The notes beneath the pieces are model-generated. The model worked only from the letters and a program-made list of their open reading frames with translations, searched no databases and was not told the DNA's origin. A DNA stretch of 64,000 nt. It comes from Bacteriovoracaceae bacterium. Lineage in GTDB: Bacteria; Bdellovibrionota; UBA1018. Positions 49,720 through 61,770 of the stretch are shown in pieces. Location: assembly GCA_947447665.1 (NCBI GenBank), contig CANFJX010000002.1, positions 124,001-188,000 of the forward strand, written 5' to 3'. The translations under genes and the position numbers were made by a program. Numbering within the stretch: the stretch's first letter is position 1; the number at the start of each line of letters is the position of its first letter.

Positions 49720-50358
49720 GTGTGGCTTCTTAGTCACCAAGAGTCGGGCGTGATCTCGAGTCTCCTCCTAAACTACTTCGGACGGTTTGACCTAGGGGAG
49801 CGGCTTAATCTCCTTGTGGGCGGAAGTGCGGGTTTTATTGAGAATGTGGGGCCTACCCTCCTGGGTTTGAGTACAGAGCTTAAGGTGGATGAGATTCGGA
49901 GCCATTTCGTTTTGGGAGTTCAGCACGAGCGTTGGTCGGGCTGGGGAATTACCGAAAACCGTGCCGAGTCTTACTGGGATTTTCGGCCGCTCCCTAGCTT
50001 GAGTCTAGCGGTTGGTTATAGTTATCGGGCCCCTCAATATCGAGGTTTGGGGATTCAGTCCCTTTCTTGGCCCACTGCTACAGCTGAGTGGGGGGCTCTT
50101 TACCGTTTGGAGTGGAAGTTTCTGGGCCATTCTGATTCGCAAGTCGCTCGCTTGAGCGCTTCGTTTCTAGTTTGGAACTATGATCGGATGCGCTTAGCAA
50201 CCTCCGACAATATTCATTTTTCAATCATACCCTCCTATCGCCTTTCTCAGAGCGGAAGCCTTCAGGTCATGTTGATGACCGCTGTGAAAGGCTTTTCGGG
50301 TGCGGTTGTTTCTTGGGACCAATTGGATTTGGGTTTGGGGTGGAAGTATGATTTCTAG
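49720..50358 (+). CDS. outer-membrane beta-barrel-like protein; 5' end uncertain (frame open upstream to about 49528)
   Basis: Amphipathic beta-strand pattern ending LDLGLGWKYDF; frame continues upstream of the GTG at 49720 without an obvious canonical start. Confidence 0.5.
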   Translation: MWLLSHQESGVISSLLLNYFGRFDLGERLNLLVGGSAGFIENVGPTLLGLSTELKVDEIRSHFVLGVQHERWSGWGITENRAESYWDFRPLPSLSLAVGYSYRAPQYRGLGIQSLSWPTATAEWGALYRLEWKFLGHSDSQVARLSASFLVWNYDRMRLATSDNIHFSIIPSYRLSQSGSLQVMLMTAVKGFSGAVVSWDQLDLGLGWKYDF

Positions 50359-51205
50359 GCGATCTTCGGCGGCTCTTCTTTTAGTTTTTTGTTTATTCTT
50401 TGGTTGTGGGAAAAACCTTGCTCAGGTCTTCTTTCACGTTTCGGTTGATCAGAGGGCTAAGGAGAGTTTATCCGGCACGATCCGGGTGCCCACTCCCCTG
50501 TCTCTAAGTGATCCGTCGTCATTTCGCTTCGCAGTCTTTGGAGACGTTCAGATTCGAGCCGAAAATAAAAATATGCTCACTACTTTCAAAAACGAGGTCA
50601 CCGACCGAAATATTGACTTCTTCGTCGTTCTCGGAGATCTGACCGAGGATGGTAACAATCAAGAGCTAGCCGACATCAAATCAGATCTCGATCAAGTAGG
50701 AGTACCCTACTATGCCACCATTGGTAACCATGACCTTTTTCAGGCTAATCCCTCTGGCGGTTGGGAGTCGTGGAAATCTACTTTTGGTGCTGCCACCTAT
50801 TCGGTCACCCTAGGTAATGCTGTGCGACTCATACTACTTGATACCTCCTCAGGCAATATTGGAGCAACTCAGTTTAAATGGCTCGAAAATCAGCTAAAAA
50901 CTCAAGCGCCTTTTACACTGGTGGGATCTCATTATCCCGTGAATGATGGCAGTGGCCCTAGTATTTGGAGGCTCGAGAGTGTCGAGGAGCGTTACAAGCT
51001 TACGAGTCTTTTGGATCGATATGGGGTTTATGCCTACCTCGGTGGACATGTTCACGGTTATCGCGAGGGACGGGTAGGAAATATTCTTCATTTAACGATC
51101 GGAAGTATGTACCCCTATGCTTTGGATTTTGGCACCCGTGGTTATGTTTTATTTCAGTACGAGCGGGGCAACTTAACCTGGGAGAGAATCGATCTTGGGG
51201 CCTAA
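50348..51205 (+). CDS. calcineurin-like metallophosphoesterase lipoprotein
   Basis: Lipobox VFCLFFGC; FAVFGDVQ, VVLGDLTEDG, TIGNHDLF, GSHYPVND, GGHVHGYREG. Confidence 0.9.
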   Translation: MISRRSSAALLLVFCLFFGCGKNLAQVFFHVSVDQRAKESLSGTIRVPTPLSLSDPSSFRFAVFGDVQIRAENKNMLTTFKNEVTDRNIDFFVVLGDLTEDGNNQELADIKSDLDQVGVPYYATIGNHDLFQANPSGGWESWKSTFGAATYSVTLGNAVRLILLDTSSGNIGATQFKWLENQLKTQAPFTLVGSHYPVNDGSGPSIWRLESVEERYKLTSLLDRYGVYAYLGGHVHGYREGRVGNILHLTIGSMYPYALDFGTRGYVLFQYERGNLTWERIDLGA

Positions 51206-51208
51206 TGT

Positions 51209-52087
51209 TTAGTCAGTAGGCTGCGTCGATTCTAATAGCGATGGCAATTGGGTGGCCTGGTTTGGTTCAGGTGGTTCTTCTTGGGTGTTGGGCGTCGGAG
51301 TCTCCTGCACCTTAGGAAGGAGTTTTAGGCGCTCTACCGTTCGATTCTGTTTTTCTTTTATTTTATGATCATTTTCAGGGCTCTGCCCGATGGATTTTTG
51401 AATTTCTGCCAGGTTCGACATCAGGTCCATGACTGTTTCCTGATTGGGAGAACCATTAAGATGAGAGGAGCAACCATAGATGTTTTGGACAAATAGCGCT
51501 GCATGATTCAAGTGACGATAAAAAAGTTTTCTATCGTCACCAGCTCTATCTGATTTCAAATGGCTGGGGTCAGCGACTTTTTTTAGATAATTTTCAGTTC
51601 GTATTTGCCAAATTTTTTTTCGATCATCGTCGTCTGTGTCCTCGTCGCAATAGACCCTCAGATCATAGTCTTTGTTGATATCTTCAACACTTAAATCTTC
51701 ACAAAATTTATTTCTTACAAAACTAAAAATTTCACGCATCTTGTTCTGGTCTTCAAGCTGCTTTTTTGTGAGATAATGCTCTTTTTTATCAGAACTATAT
51801 CGATTGATCCGGTGTCCATCGGCGTCACCTGTATCCCAGGGCCGCTTTAGTTTCGCCTGAGACTCATCCTGATAGATAAAATCCTTAAATAATGGCTCTT
51901 CAAGGATTTCATCCCTCGTGTTTTTATGCTCAGGTAAGTTCATCCAATGCCAAAGGAATGCCCAGTCCTGATTCATGGTCTTGAATTGGGGTGTCGCATC
52001 TTTGCTTATCAGATAATCTCCAGCCATCGCAGAATTGAGACTTAGCAGTAATGCCACGATACAAATGACTGAATTGGGATAGCCCAT
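51209..52087 (-). CDS. hypothetical secreted protein
   Basis: Signal peptide-like N-terminus (VICIVALLLSLNSAMAGD). Confidence 0.6.
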   Translation of the reverse strand: MGYPNSVICIVALLLSLNSAMAGDYLISKDATPQFKTMNQDWAFLWHWMNLPEHKNTRDEILEEPLFKDFIYQDESQAKLKRPWDTGDADGHRINRYSSDKKEHYLTKKQLEDQNKMREIFSFVRNKFCEDLSVEDINKDYDLRVYCDEDTDDDDRKKIWQIRTENYLKKVADPSHLKSDRAGDDRKLFYRHLNHAALFVQNIYGCSSHLNGSPNQETVMDLMSNLAEIQKSIGQSPENDHKIKEKQNRTVERLKLLPKVQETPTPNTQEEPPEPNQATQLPSLLESTQPTD

Positions 52088-52237
52088 AATATCCTATCGC
52101 CACATCAAGACAAATTCTGTAGAGTTTTTTTATTCTAGTTTAGGGCGCTCTCAGAACTCCAGAATAACTCAGAAATCGCCCAAATCGCCTACCCCACCGC
52201 AATTGACGGATCACTCTACATCCCCTACAATTAATTT

Positions 52238-54676
52238 ATGTTGTCAGCACGCTTACAACTCAGGCGCAGGTCAGTTCGTCTGAGTTATTCAGTTCTTATT
52301 GCTTGCGGTTTTTCTAGCCTTTTTTCGCCTTCGTCATTTGCAGCCTCTGAGGACCGGAGCTGCGGACCCACTGATTCAAACCCACTCCAGACGGGCAACC
52401 TCTCTGAAATCATGGGAGCTATGGGAAATCTCAAAAAGGCCGCAGATCGTACTCGTTTAAGTGGCGATCGTTTTGCCTATGGGAAAAATCGATTCGAGTT
52501 AGGCACTTCTATTGAGGAGCAGATAGAGGGGCTCGGCTATCTGGCTCAAGCGGCCTGTTATGAAGAGCTGACGCATCAGGTGGGCGATGCAACTCTTTAC
52601 CTTCGTGAGCACTCAGAGCGTATTCATAAGCTGGCTGAGAGCACGCAGGGAGGGGTCGCGCTAATGCCACCGTCGAGCGAGAGGTTTAACTTCGAAAGAA
52701 AAGCCTATGTGCTTGCTCGTTTGGCTGATTACTTTGGCCGCTCTGAGAAGACGATTGCCTTAATTAAACCCATCACCCAGCCTGATCCAGTCGCTGAAGT
52801 GCGGCTCAAGATCGCCATTCAATCGATGTCTTCCGTCAGTTCGGCAGAGGAGCAGGCTAAGGTATTGAGACTTGCAGTGGATAGTGCTGAGCAAACTCTG
52901 TTTATCAAAGCAGGACATCTTTTAGAAAAAGCCTACCTCGAGTCACTCAAAACCGATCAGCCTCAACCTAGATTGGCCTATGAAGCGTATCGTTTCTACC
53001 AAGAGTACCTACCGCTCAATGATGCGATTGGGCGCCAGTATGAGTTAGCATCGCGTTATGGCTTTAAGATCTACCAGAATGCATCTCTCACAGGCCCCGA
53101 GAAGCGTTTTTTTATTCAGTCGCTTTTAGAAAAAAATAAACAGTTAGAGGAGCCAGGAGTCCTTCAGGCATTCACTCAGGTGATTCAGTTTGAGCTCAAA
53201 AAGATGGAACATCGAAGCCAGGATGATCTTGAGACCGTTGGGACGGCAAAAAAAGCTGAGGCAGAGTTTAGGTCTTATTTTAAACACCTTTGCAGCGAGG
53301 GTGTACCATTTGGATGTAATCACTTGGGAGCTCTAGAGCTTGCTCTAGGCGACTTCAAAGCGGCGGAAGACTATTTTAGAAAAGCAATGCTCAAGGGCTA
53401 TCATAATGCTTTTGAGAATTATGTCGATGAAGTTGCAAGAGGCGTCTCTCCATTCAAAGAGGCGAACACTTCGGCTTATTTTGGGCGCCTGGATTCCGAC
53501 TCTAGGGAGTTTAGAGAGGCGAGTGCGAAACTTGCCAGCCCAAAAGCACTGAGAAAGCTCGCTGATTGGGCTACTCAGGTCACCACACCGCGTCTACGGC
53601 CGACTCCGGAAAAGGAGTTTGCCATCTACGAACAGGCCGAAAAGTATGCGAGCTTAGTGATTATTGAGGAACAGAGATTATTAGCAAAACAGTTGATGCA
53701 GAAACTACAGGTTGCTCAAGCGGATCTCATTTCAAAGCAGGAGAACCTATTAAAGGACATTGTGCAATTATACGACGAAGTCAACCGCAGCTCCCCTTCG
53801 TTGTCAGTCCAAAAAGTCATTCAGCTCTCGAAATCAGCAGAGGGTAAATTAGGTCAAATCGTCTGGCAAAAAAGTAAACACGAGGCTCAAGAGTTAGTTC
53901 AGTCTATTTTAAAGATCAAGAACGAGCGCGAAGTGGCCCAGATGAGAATCGAGGATGAGGACAGGAAAAGAAGACTAGCTGAGTTGATGGCCACTCCGAT
54001 TGCTCTCGCACCTGCGATGGAGGCGAAATTTAGACCGATTTCAGAGTCAAATGTAACGAGCGATAGCATCGAAATAGAAACTCTCCTGGATGATAAAAAC
54101 TTGGGTGATAGGAAGAGAGAAAAAGAGCGAAAAAAACTTGAGAAGAAGGAAAAGGCCGCATCGAACGCCAGTTTGGTAGGTTCACGTTCTTCGCCGGGCC
54201 GCTTGAGTGCGAGCCCGGAAGAGCATGCTCGTAGTAGTTCAATGTCGCCTCCTGCTAGGGTTGGCTCTGGCAGCCCAAAGCCCGATCGAGTCCTCGCCAG
54301 CAAGGACTTCTCTGATATGGTTCAACTCTTGACAACTCGACCCACTGCTGCTGATCTCATTTTGCGAAAAAAGATATTAAAAACATTGGAGCTCATTCTT
54401 GAAAATCCAGATCAGAATTCATTGGATACGAAAAAACTAAAGGTCTCAATCAAGCACGATGGAATCGAAGTTCCAATTTTTCAGTCTCGGGTGGAGCACG
54501 ATACCCATGGTGCCCGACGGATTTACTGGGTTCGCGGGGCGAATGGAGTGGTCACTGTTTTGGAAGTCCGACTTCATCCCGAAGAGGGCGAGCTAACCAA
54601 TGACTACTTCAAGCGCTTCTTTAATAAGGAAATGAAGGTGCTGCCAGAAGGCTTTTTCGTCATCGATTCACCCTAA
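52238..54676 (+). CDS. large secreted protein with TPR/Sel1-like segment, low-complexity linker and distinct C-terminal domain
   Basis: FGCNHLGALELALGDFKAAEDYFRKAMLKGYHNAFENY; SSPGRLSASPEEHARSSSMSPPARVGSGSPK linker; RRIYWVRGANGVVTVLEVRLHPEEG C-terminus. Confidence 0.7.
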   Translation: MLSARLQLRRRSVRLSYSVLIACGFSSLFSPSSFAASEDRSCGPTDSNPLQTGNLSEIMGAMGNLKKAADRTRLSGDRFAYGKNRFELGTSIEEQIEGLGYLAQAACYEELTHQVGDATLYLREHSERIHKLAESTQGGVALMPPSSERFNFERKAYVLARLADYFGRSEKTIALIKPITQPDPVAEVRLKIAIQSMSSVSSAEEQAKVLRLAVDSAEQTLFIKAGHLLEKAYLESLKTDQPQPRLAYEAYRFYQEYLPLNDAIGRQYELASRYGFKIYQNASLTGPEKRFFIQSLLEKNKQLEEPGVLQAFTQVIQFELKKMEHRSQDDLETVGTAKKAEAEFRSYFKHLCSEGVPFGCNHLGALELALGDFKAAEDYFRKAMLKGYHNAFENYVDEVARGVSPFKEANTSAYFGRLDSDSREFREASAKLASPKALRKLADWATQVTTPRLRPTPEKEFAIYEQAEKYASLVIIEEQRLLAKQLMQKLQVAQADLISKQENLLKDIVQLYDEVNRSSPSLSVQKVIQLSKSAEGKLGQIVWQKSKHEAQELVQSILKIKNEREVAQMRIEDEDRKRRLAELMATPIALAPAMEAKFRPISESNVTSDSIEIETLLDDKNLGDRKREKERKKLEKKEKAASNASLVGSRSSPGRLSASPEEHARSSSMSPPARVGSGSPKPDRVLASKDFSDMVQLLTTRPTAADLILRKKILKTLELILENPDQNSLDTKKLKVSIKHDGIEVPIFQSRVEHDTHGARRIYWVRGANGVVTVLEVRLHPEEGELTNDYFKRFFNKEMKVLPEGFFVIDSP

Positions 54677-54699
54677 TCTGCCTTTTGCCCCTCTTTGAT

Positions 54700-56073
54700 T
54701 TACATCAAGAGAGTCGACGGAAGTGGAATGGGCTCTCCATCGTAGCCATCGGCGGTCGGGATGACGGAGAGTAGTGTTTTCACGTCACCTACTTCCCTTT
54801 TCGCTTGTTCAACGGCTGAGGCCACTCCCAATTGCTCCGAGAGGTTCGCGGCACGGAGTGCTCGGTCTGGATTAGCAATTCCTTCAGCGACTACCTTGCC
54901 GACAAGGAAGTCCTTCTTATCTACGGTTTGCATCAATATTTGCTTAACCTCAGGTAAAGTAAGCTTCGGGTTTGCATCCAGAATTCTCCCGGCTAGATTA
55001 GTAATAAATGGAGCTGCTTGAGAGGTCCCGCTCAGGGGCATCGTGTCTCCACCAGGAATATCTGAGATAATGCCCACGCCCGGTGCGGCGATCTCGACCA
55101 TTTTAATGCCATAATTTGAGAACGAGGCAAGCTTATCGTAACCACGAGTAGCTGCTACGGAGATGGTATTGTCATATTTGAGATTAGCTGGAAAAGTCGG
55201 GAGTTGGTCGTTGTCGGTTCCATCATTTCCTGCTGCAATTACGAAGAGCGTTTTCGCTGCCGACGTAACGAATGAAGCTCCCTTTTCGATAATTTTATTT
55301 ATAAATAATTTACCGTACTTTTCCTGTTCAGCCTCGGTGAGGTCCTTGCTAAGTAGCTTTTTAGCTAAGATTTTCGCTACTCGTTTAGCTTGATCGACAT
55401 TTGTGCCAAAAGAGCAGTTCGCTGCAGCCATTCCAGTAGTGTTTAGATACGTACCAACTGGCGTGAGGGTTTTAGACTGTTGATCGGCTGCCATGTCCAA
55501 CATGAAGTTGAGGGCCGTATCGGTGAAAGAGTCTCCTATCAAGCGCACCAGTGAGAAGTGATCCCAGAAGCTCTCCATGAGTAATTCAACTGCGGGTGTC
55601 TTGACCTCGGTTGGGATGATTTTTGCTGCCAGTATTTGTGCGTGATCCGCAGAGCGGGCCGAAATTCCAGCAACATGCGTTCCGTGAACGAAGTTACCAA
55701 ATTTCTCAAGTTCCTTGATAAAGTTTTCGTCCTTCTTTTTATCTTTCATCCACTGCTTATCTTCTTCGGTGGCGGTGCCGTGTAGAAGTTTGAGTTGTAC
55801 TTGAAAAAATTTTGTCGTATCTGGAGAGAACTTGCCAAGATAACTGTAATCAATGATTTCGTTACTATTTTCAGCGAAATTCCATCCGTGGGTGTCGTCT
55901 TTAAAAGAATCACCTGCTAAATTGCCGGGATTGGTCCAGGCTTTTGCTACTAAGTCCGGATGTCTCAGATCAGTGCCTGAGTCCACAATTCCGATTGGAA
56001 CTGCCCAGGAATATTTACCAAGAAGCGCGAAACTAAGAAAAAGAATTGTCCTGATGCTTTTTTGAGATTTCAT
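54700..56073 (-). CDS. secreted S8 subtilisin-like serine protease
   Basis: GIVDSGTDLRHPDL, HGTHVAGISA, LSGTSQAAPFITNLAG. Confidence 0.92.
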   Translation of the reverse strand: MKSQKSIRTILFLSFALLGKYSWAVPIGIVDSGTDLRHPDLVAKAWTNPGNLAGDSFKDDTHGWNFAENSNEIIDYSYLGKFSPDTTKFFQVQLKLLHGTATEEDKQWMKDKKKDENFIKELEKFGNFVHGTHVAGISARSADHAQILAAKIIPTEVKTPAVELLMESFWDHFSLVRLIGDSFTDTALNFMLDMAADQQSKTLTPVGTYLNTTGMAAANCSFGTNVDQAKRVAKILAKKLLSKDLTEAEQEKYGKLFINKIIEKGASFVTSAAKTLFVIAAGNDGTDNDQLPTFPANLKYDNTISVAATRGYDKLASFSNYGIKMVEIAAPGVGIISDIPGGDTMPLSGTSQAAPFITNLAGRILDANPKLTLPEVKQILMQTVDKKDFLVGKVVAEGIANPDRALRAANLSEQLGVASAVEQAKREVGDVKTLLSVIPTADGYDGEPIPLPSTLLM

Positions 56074-56166
56074 GAAAAATATCCCCCCATTTTTCTAGGT
56101 TTACTCTTTCAGAAATACTCATGTTTTGAAATATTTATTTTTATTTTTATGAAGATATTTTTAATT

Positions 56167-57042
56167 TTATTGTGTAGGGGCTGCGCTATTACAATTTTTT
56201 ATGATCGAGTTAACCACTACAGAGGCGCTGTAGAGTCCGAAAGTGCCTGTAATAAAGCTCGCGTTACCATGGATGAGATTACGGTTATCACAATTGAAGT
56301 AGGGATTATCACCTTGAGGGCATACGCAGCGAAAACCCTTGCCCCCATCGTAATGCAGCTCCTCTGGGGCTGAGTAGGGCTCAGCAGAAAAGATGGCTTG
56401 GATGCCAAAGGGTATTTTTTCGTTCTTGGGGAAGTTGTATTGATCTCTCAGGATACGTCGAATTTCTCGGGCTAATGGGTCTAAATGGGTAAAAGCCAAG
56501 TCGGTGATTCGAACTTGAGTAGGATCGAGTCGACCTCCTGAGCCTGTCGAGCTCACGATGGGAATCTCTTTTTCTCGGCAGTAAGCCAGGAGATGACACT
56601 TGGCGGTGATGTTGTCGATTGCGTCAATAACGAAGTCAGGGCGATTGGAGAAGATCTCCTCGCAGTTTTTCGCATGATAAAATTGAGGGACTGAATGCAC
56701 CGTGGCCTGCGGATTGATCTGGCGCATCCGAGCTGCCATGACATCAGATTTCTTGGAACCTACTAATCCCTGTAGTGCGTGAATCTGCCGGTTAAAATTA
56801 GTGACACAAATTTCATCAAAATCAACTAAAGTAATTTCACCAATTCCTGATCGCATCAGCGATTCTGCTGCCCAAGAGCCCACTCCGCCCAAACCGAGCA
56901 CCATGACGTGTGACTTCATGAGTTGGTTCATTTTTGCGTCTCCAATGAGCCTGCCCATTCGGTCAAATCTTCGGTGAAGTCGATAGTTTTCTAGTTCCGC
57001 CTCGGTCATTTCTGTTGAGTGGATTGGGGGGTCAAGCTCCAT
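56167..57042 (-). CDS. tcdA: TcdA/ThiF-like tRNA threonylcarbamoyladenosine dehydratase
   Basis: RFDRMGRLIGDAKMNQLMKSHVMVLGLGGVGSWAAESLMRSGIGEITLVDFDEICVTNFNRQ. Confidence 0.92.
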   Translation of the reverse strand: MELDPPIHSTEMTEAELENYRLHRRFDRMGRLIGDAKMNQLMKSHVMVLGLGGVGSWAAESLMRSGIGEITLVDFDEICVTNFNRQIHALQGLVGSKKSDVMAARMRQINPQATVHSVPQFYHAKNCEEIFSNRPDFVIDAIDNITAKCHLLAYCREKEIPIVSSTGSGGRLDPTQVRITDLAFTHLDPLAREIRRILRDQYNFPKNEKIPFGIQAIFSAEPYSAPEELHYDGGKGFRCVCPQGDNPYFNCDNRNLIHGNASFITGTFGLYSASVVVNSIIKNCNSAAPTQ

Positions 57043-57066
57043 AAATCAGCCTTTTCTTCTTGTCGA

Positions 57067-57826
57067 TTAAGGTCCTTTAATCTCAAAAAGGCGGCGCAAA
57101 TTCAACGACGTTTTTGTCAGAAGCTCTGGAGCATTACACTTTCTGATGACAGAGAGGGCTTCTGCGACAGTCAGGAGAGTTGCAGGCTCATGAGAGTCCG
57201 TTTCGAGTAAGATCTTATTTTCGGGGAGCAAGGGAGCGGCTTTTTTGAGTTGAACAAAGCCTGGTTTCAAGATTCCTTTGCCGATGGAGATGAGAAAACC
57301 ACGTTTCATATATGCCCTTGCAATCTCTAGCGAACCCGAGAAACCATGAATCATCCCGCCTCGAGGAAACGGACCCCATTGATCTAAGAGTGTCAGCATT
57401 TCGGAGTGCGCCTGTACTACATGAAGAACTAAAGGTTTTTGAATTTTCTGAACAATCTCTAAAGCTCGTTGAATGGCAACCGATTGGAGCCGACGCGACT
57501 CGGGGTCTTGATATCGGGAACTATGGTCCAGTCCGATTTCTCCAATGCCACTGGCTTGCGGGGCGAGCTTGGCAAAAACATCCACTGCAGCAATGAGTTG
57601 GGAGTCCGACTGACGGCTTACCCACCAGGGATGGAGTCCTAAGCACGCGATGACGCCGACCCCGTAGGTCGACTGGAGTCGTTCTTGGATCAACCAATCT
57701 CCGGGAGAAATGCCCCCTAAGACCCAGCCTCGAACGCCCGCCCTCTTTGAGCGCTCGATGACCGCTGGCAGATCTCGTTGAATCTCTGGATCGGCCAGGT
57801 GGCAGTGGGCATCGAACCAAAAATCT
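57067..57826 (-). CDS. TatD-family hydrolase with unresolved start; coding extends at least to the FDAHCHL motif
   Basis: ORF track starts at TTG (57693) but the same frame upstream encodes WFDAHCHLADPEIQRDLPAVIERSKRAGVRGWVLGGISPGDWL; also GLHPWWV, GEIGLD, LETDSHEP. Confidence 0.8.
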
Positions 57827-57877
57827 TTCTCAAAATCTAAAGTTGTCGTAAGATGCCCTCCAAAGGATCACCCGATT

Positions 57878-59461
57878 TTGTCATACCCCATTGTATTGTC
57901 TACTTTAAACGCCCGGTACCATCATTCATCGTTTGGACTGAGGTACCTCTACGCCAATCTGGGCGAACTGCAGCCCATGGCAAAAATCATCGAATTTACG
58001 ACTGCCCAGAACCCCCGAGACGTTGCTGAAAGGGTATTAATTGAAAAGCCCACAATCGTTGGCTTCGGGGTCTATATTTGGAACACCCAGCTGACTCAAC
58101 AGGTAGTTTCAATCCTTAAGAAAGTGCAGCCCAACTTGATCATTGTTTTGGGCGGCCCCGAAGTCAGTTATGAAACCGAATCCCAGGAGATCTGCCAAAT
58201 CGCGGACTACGTTATTCAGGGCGAGGCAGATTTCGAGTTCTATTCGCTTTGTAAGAAACTCTTGAGCAACGAGCCAGTAGTTTCGAAAATTAGTCGAGGG
58301 CTATTGCCTGAGATCGAAAAGATTGTCCTCCCCTACTCGGACTACTCTGATGAAGATATTAAAAATAGAATTATCTATGTTGAGGCTTCGAGAGGTTGCC
58401 CCTACCGCTGTGAGTACTGCCTTTCTTCGTTAGATAAATCAGTACGCAACTTTGATTTAGATGTTTTTTTGAATTCTATGGATGTGCTGATTCAGAGAGG
58501 GGTACGCAGTTTTAAGTTTGTCGATCGGACCTTCAATCTTAGTATAGCTTCGAGCACTCGGATCTTAAATTTTTTTCTGGATCGGATTGGCCTCGGTTTG
58601 TTTCTTCACTTTGAAATGGTCCCGGATCGGCTTCCGATGGAGCTTCAGGATTTGATTAAACGATTTCCTCCTGGTGCGCTCCAGTTTGAAATTGGAATCC
58701 AAACTTGGAATCCTGAGGTTGCAAAGTTAGTGAGTCGCCGGCAGAACTACGAAAAAATTAGGGAGAACTTCAAATTTCTCAACGAAGAAACGGGTGTCCA
58801 CCTGCACACGGATCTGATCGCAGGTCTTCCGGGAGAAACGTGGGCAAGTTTTGCCAAGGGTTTTGATGAGGTGGCTTCTCTGGGGACTCAGGAAATTCAG
58901 GTCGGAATCTTGAAGCGTCTGAAGGGAACTCCCATTATTCGCCATGATCAAGAATGGCAGATGGTCTATCAGGAGCATCCTCCGTTCCAGATTCTTCAAA
59001 CTAAAACGATGAGTTTCGAGGAGATGCAAAAAATAGGTCGATTCTCGCAGTTTTGGGACAGTGTTGCTAATAGTGGCAACTTCACACAGACGGTCGATTT
59101 TCTGCGCAAAAAGAGTCAAAAAGAGAACTCTTCATTTTTTGATGAGTTTTTCAGGCTCTCCGAGTTTCTCTCTCATCGCCATCCCCATGGAAGTGGAATT
59201 GCTCTCCTTAATCTCGTAGAGTCACTTTGGGTTTACCTGAGTACAGAAATTCAGCTCGATCTGACAACCGCGAGAGGCCTCCTCATTGCTGATTATGCAG
59301 GAAAAGTGAAGCGAGATATCCCAAGGTTTTTGAGAGAGGACACCGCGGTGCGGAGGCCTCAGCTTGAGACTGATTCAATGACTCCTGGGCTTAGGACTTC
59401 TCCTGCTCTCCCTAAAAGACAAACCAAGCACTTGTCCGGTGTTTTGAATTCTACAAAGTGA
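57878..59461 (+). CDS. B12-binding-domain radical SAM protein (DUF4080-like)
   Basis: STLNARYHHSSFGLRYLYANLGEL, ILGGPEVSYE-like (VLGGPEVSYE), ASRGCPYRCEYCLSS; TTG start. Confidence 0.88.
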   Translation: MSYPIVLSTLNARYHHSSFGLRYLYANLGELQPMAKIIEFTTAQNPRDVAERVLIEKPTIVGFGVYIWNTQLTQQVVSILKKVQPNLIIVLGGPEVSYETESQEICQIADYVIQGEADFEFYSLCKKLLSNEPVVSKISRGLLPEIEKIVLPYSDYSDEDIKNRIIYVEASRGCPYRCEYCLSSLDKSVRNFDLDVFLNSMDVLIQRGVRSFKFVDRTFNLSIASSTRILNFFLDRIGLGLFLHFEMVPDRLPMELQDLIKRFPPGALQFEIGIQTWNPEVAKLVSRRQNYEKIRENFKFLNEETGVHLHTDLIAGLPGETWASFAKGFDEVASLGTQEIQVGILKRLKGTPIIRHDQEWQMVYQEHPPFQILQTKTMSFEEMQKIGRFSQFWDSVANSGNFTQTVDFLRKKSQKENSSFFDEFFRLSEFLSHRHPHGSGIALLNLVESLWVYLSTEIQLDLTTARGLLIADYAGKVKRDIPRFLREDTAVRRPQLETDSMTPGLRTSPALPKRQTKHLSGVLNSTK

Positions 59462-59466
59462 GATAA

Positions 59467-61560
<2,094 letters not shown>

Positions 61561-61770
61561 CTCTCAGTTCTTAACGATTTCCAGGTACTTCAATGTATTT
61601 GAGGACTTCTACCTCACATATCTCATATGGGTCCATATTGACTGGTAGTGCAGTGTAGACACAGTTGCTACTTTTGCTGTTTTATTCAAAATGTGGAGAG
61701 AGGGATTCGGTGAGGGTTTCATGTTGGAACCGTTCGAATTTCGGCCCCTCTGCATTTCAAGGAGACTCTC

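Noticed and set aside
57521-57820. 99-aa minus-strand ORF (MVRCPLPPGRSRDS...)
   Set aside because: Alternate frame of the upstream TatD coding region, which encodes the recognisable FDAHCHL motif
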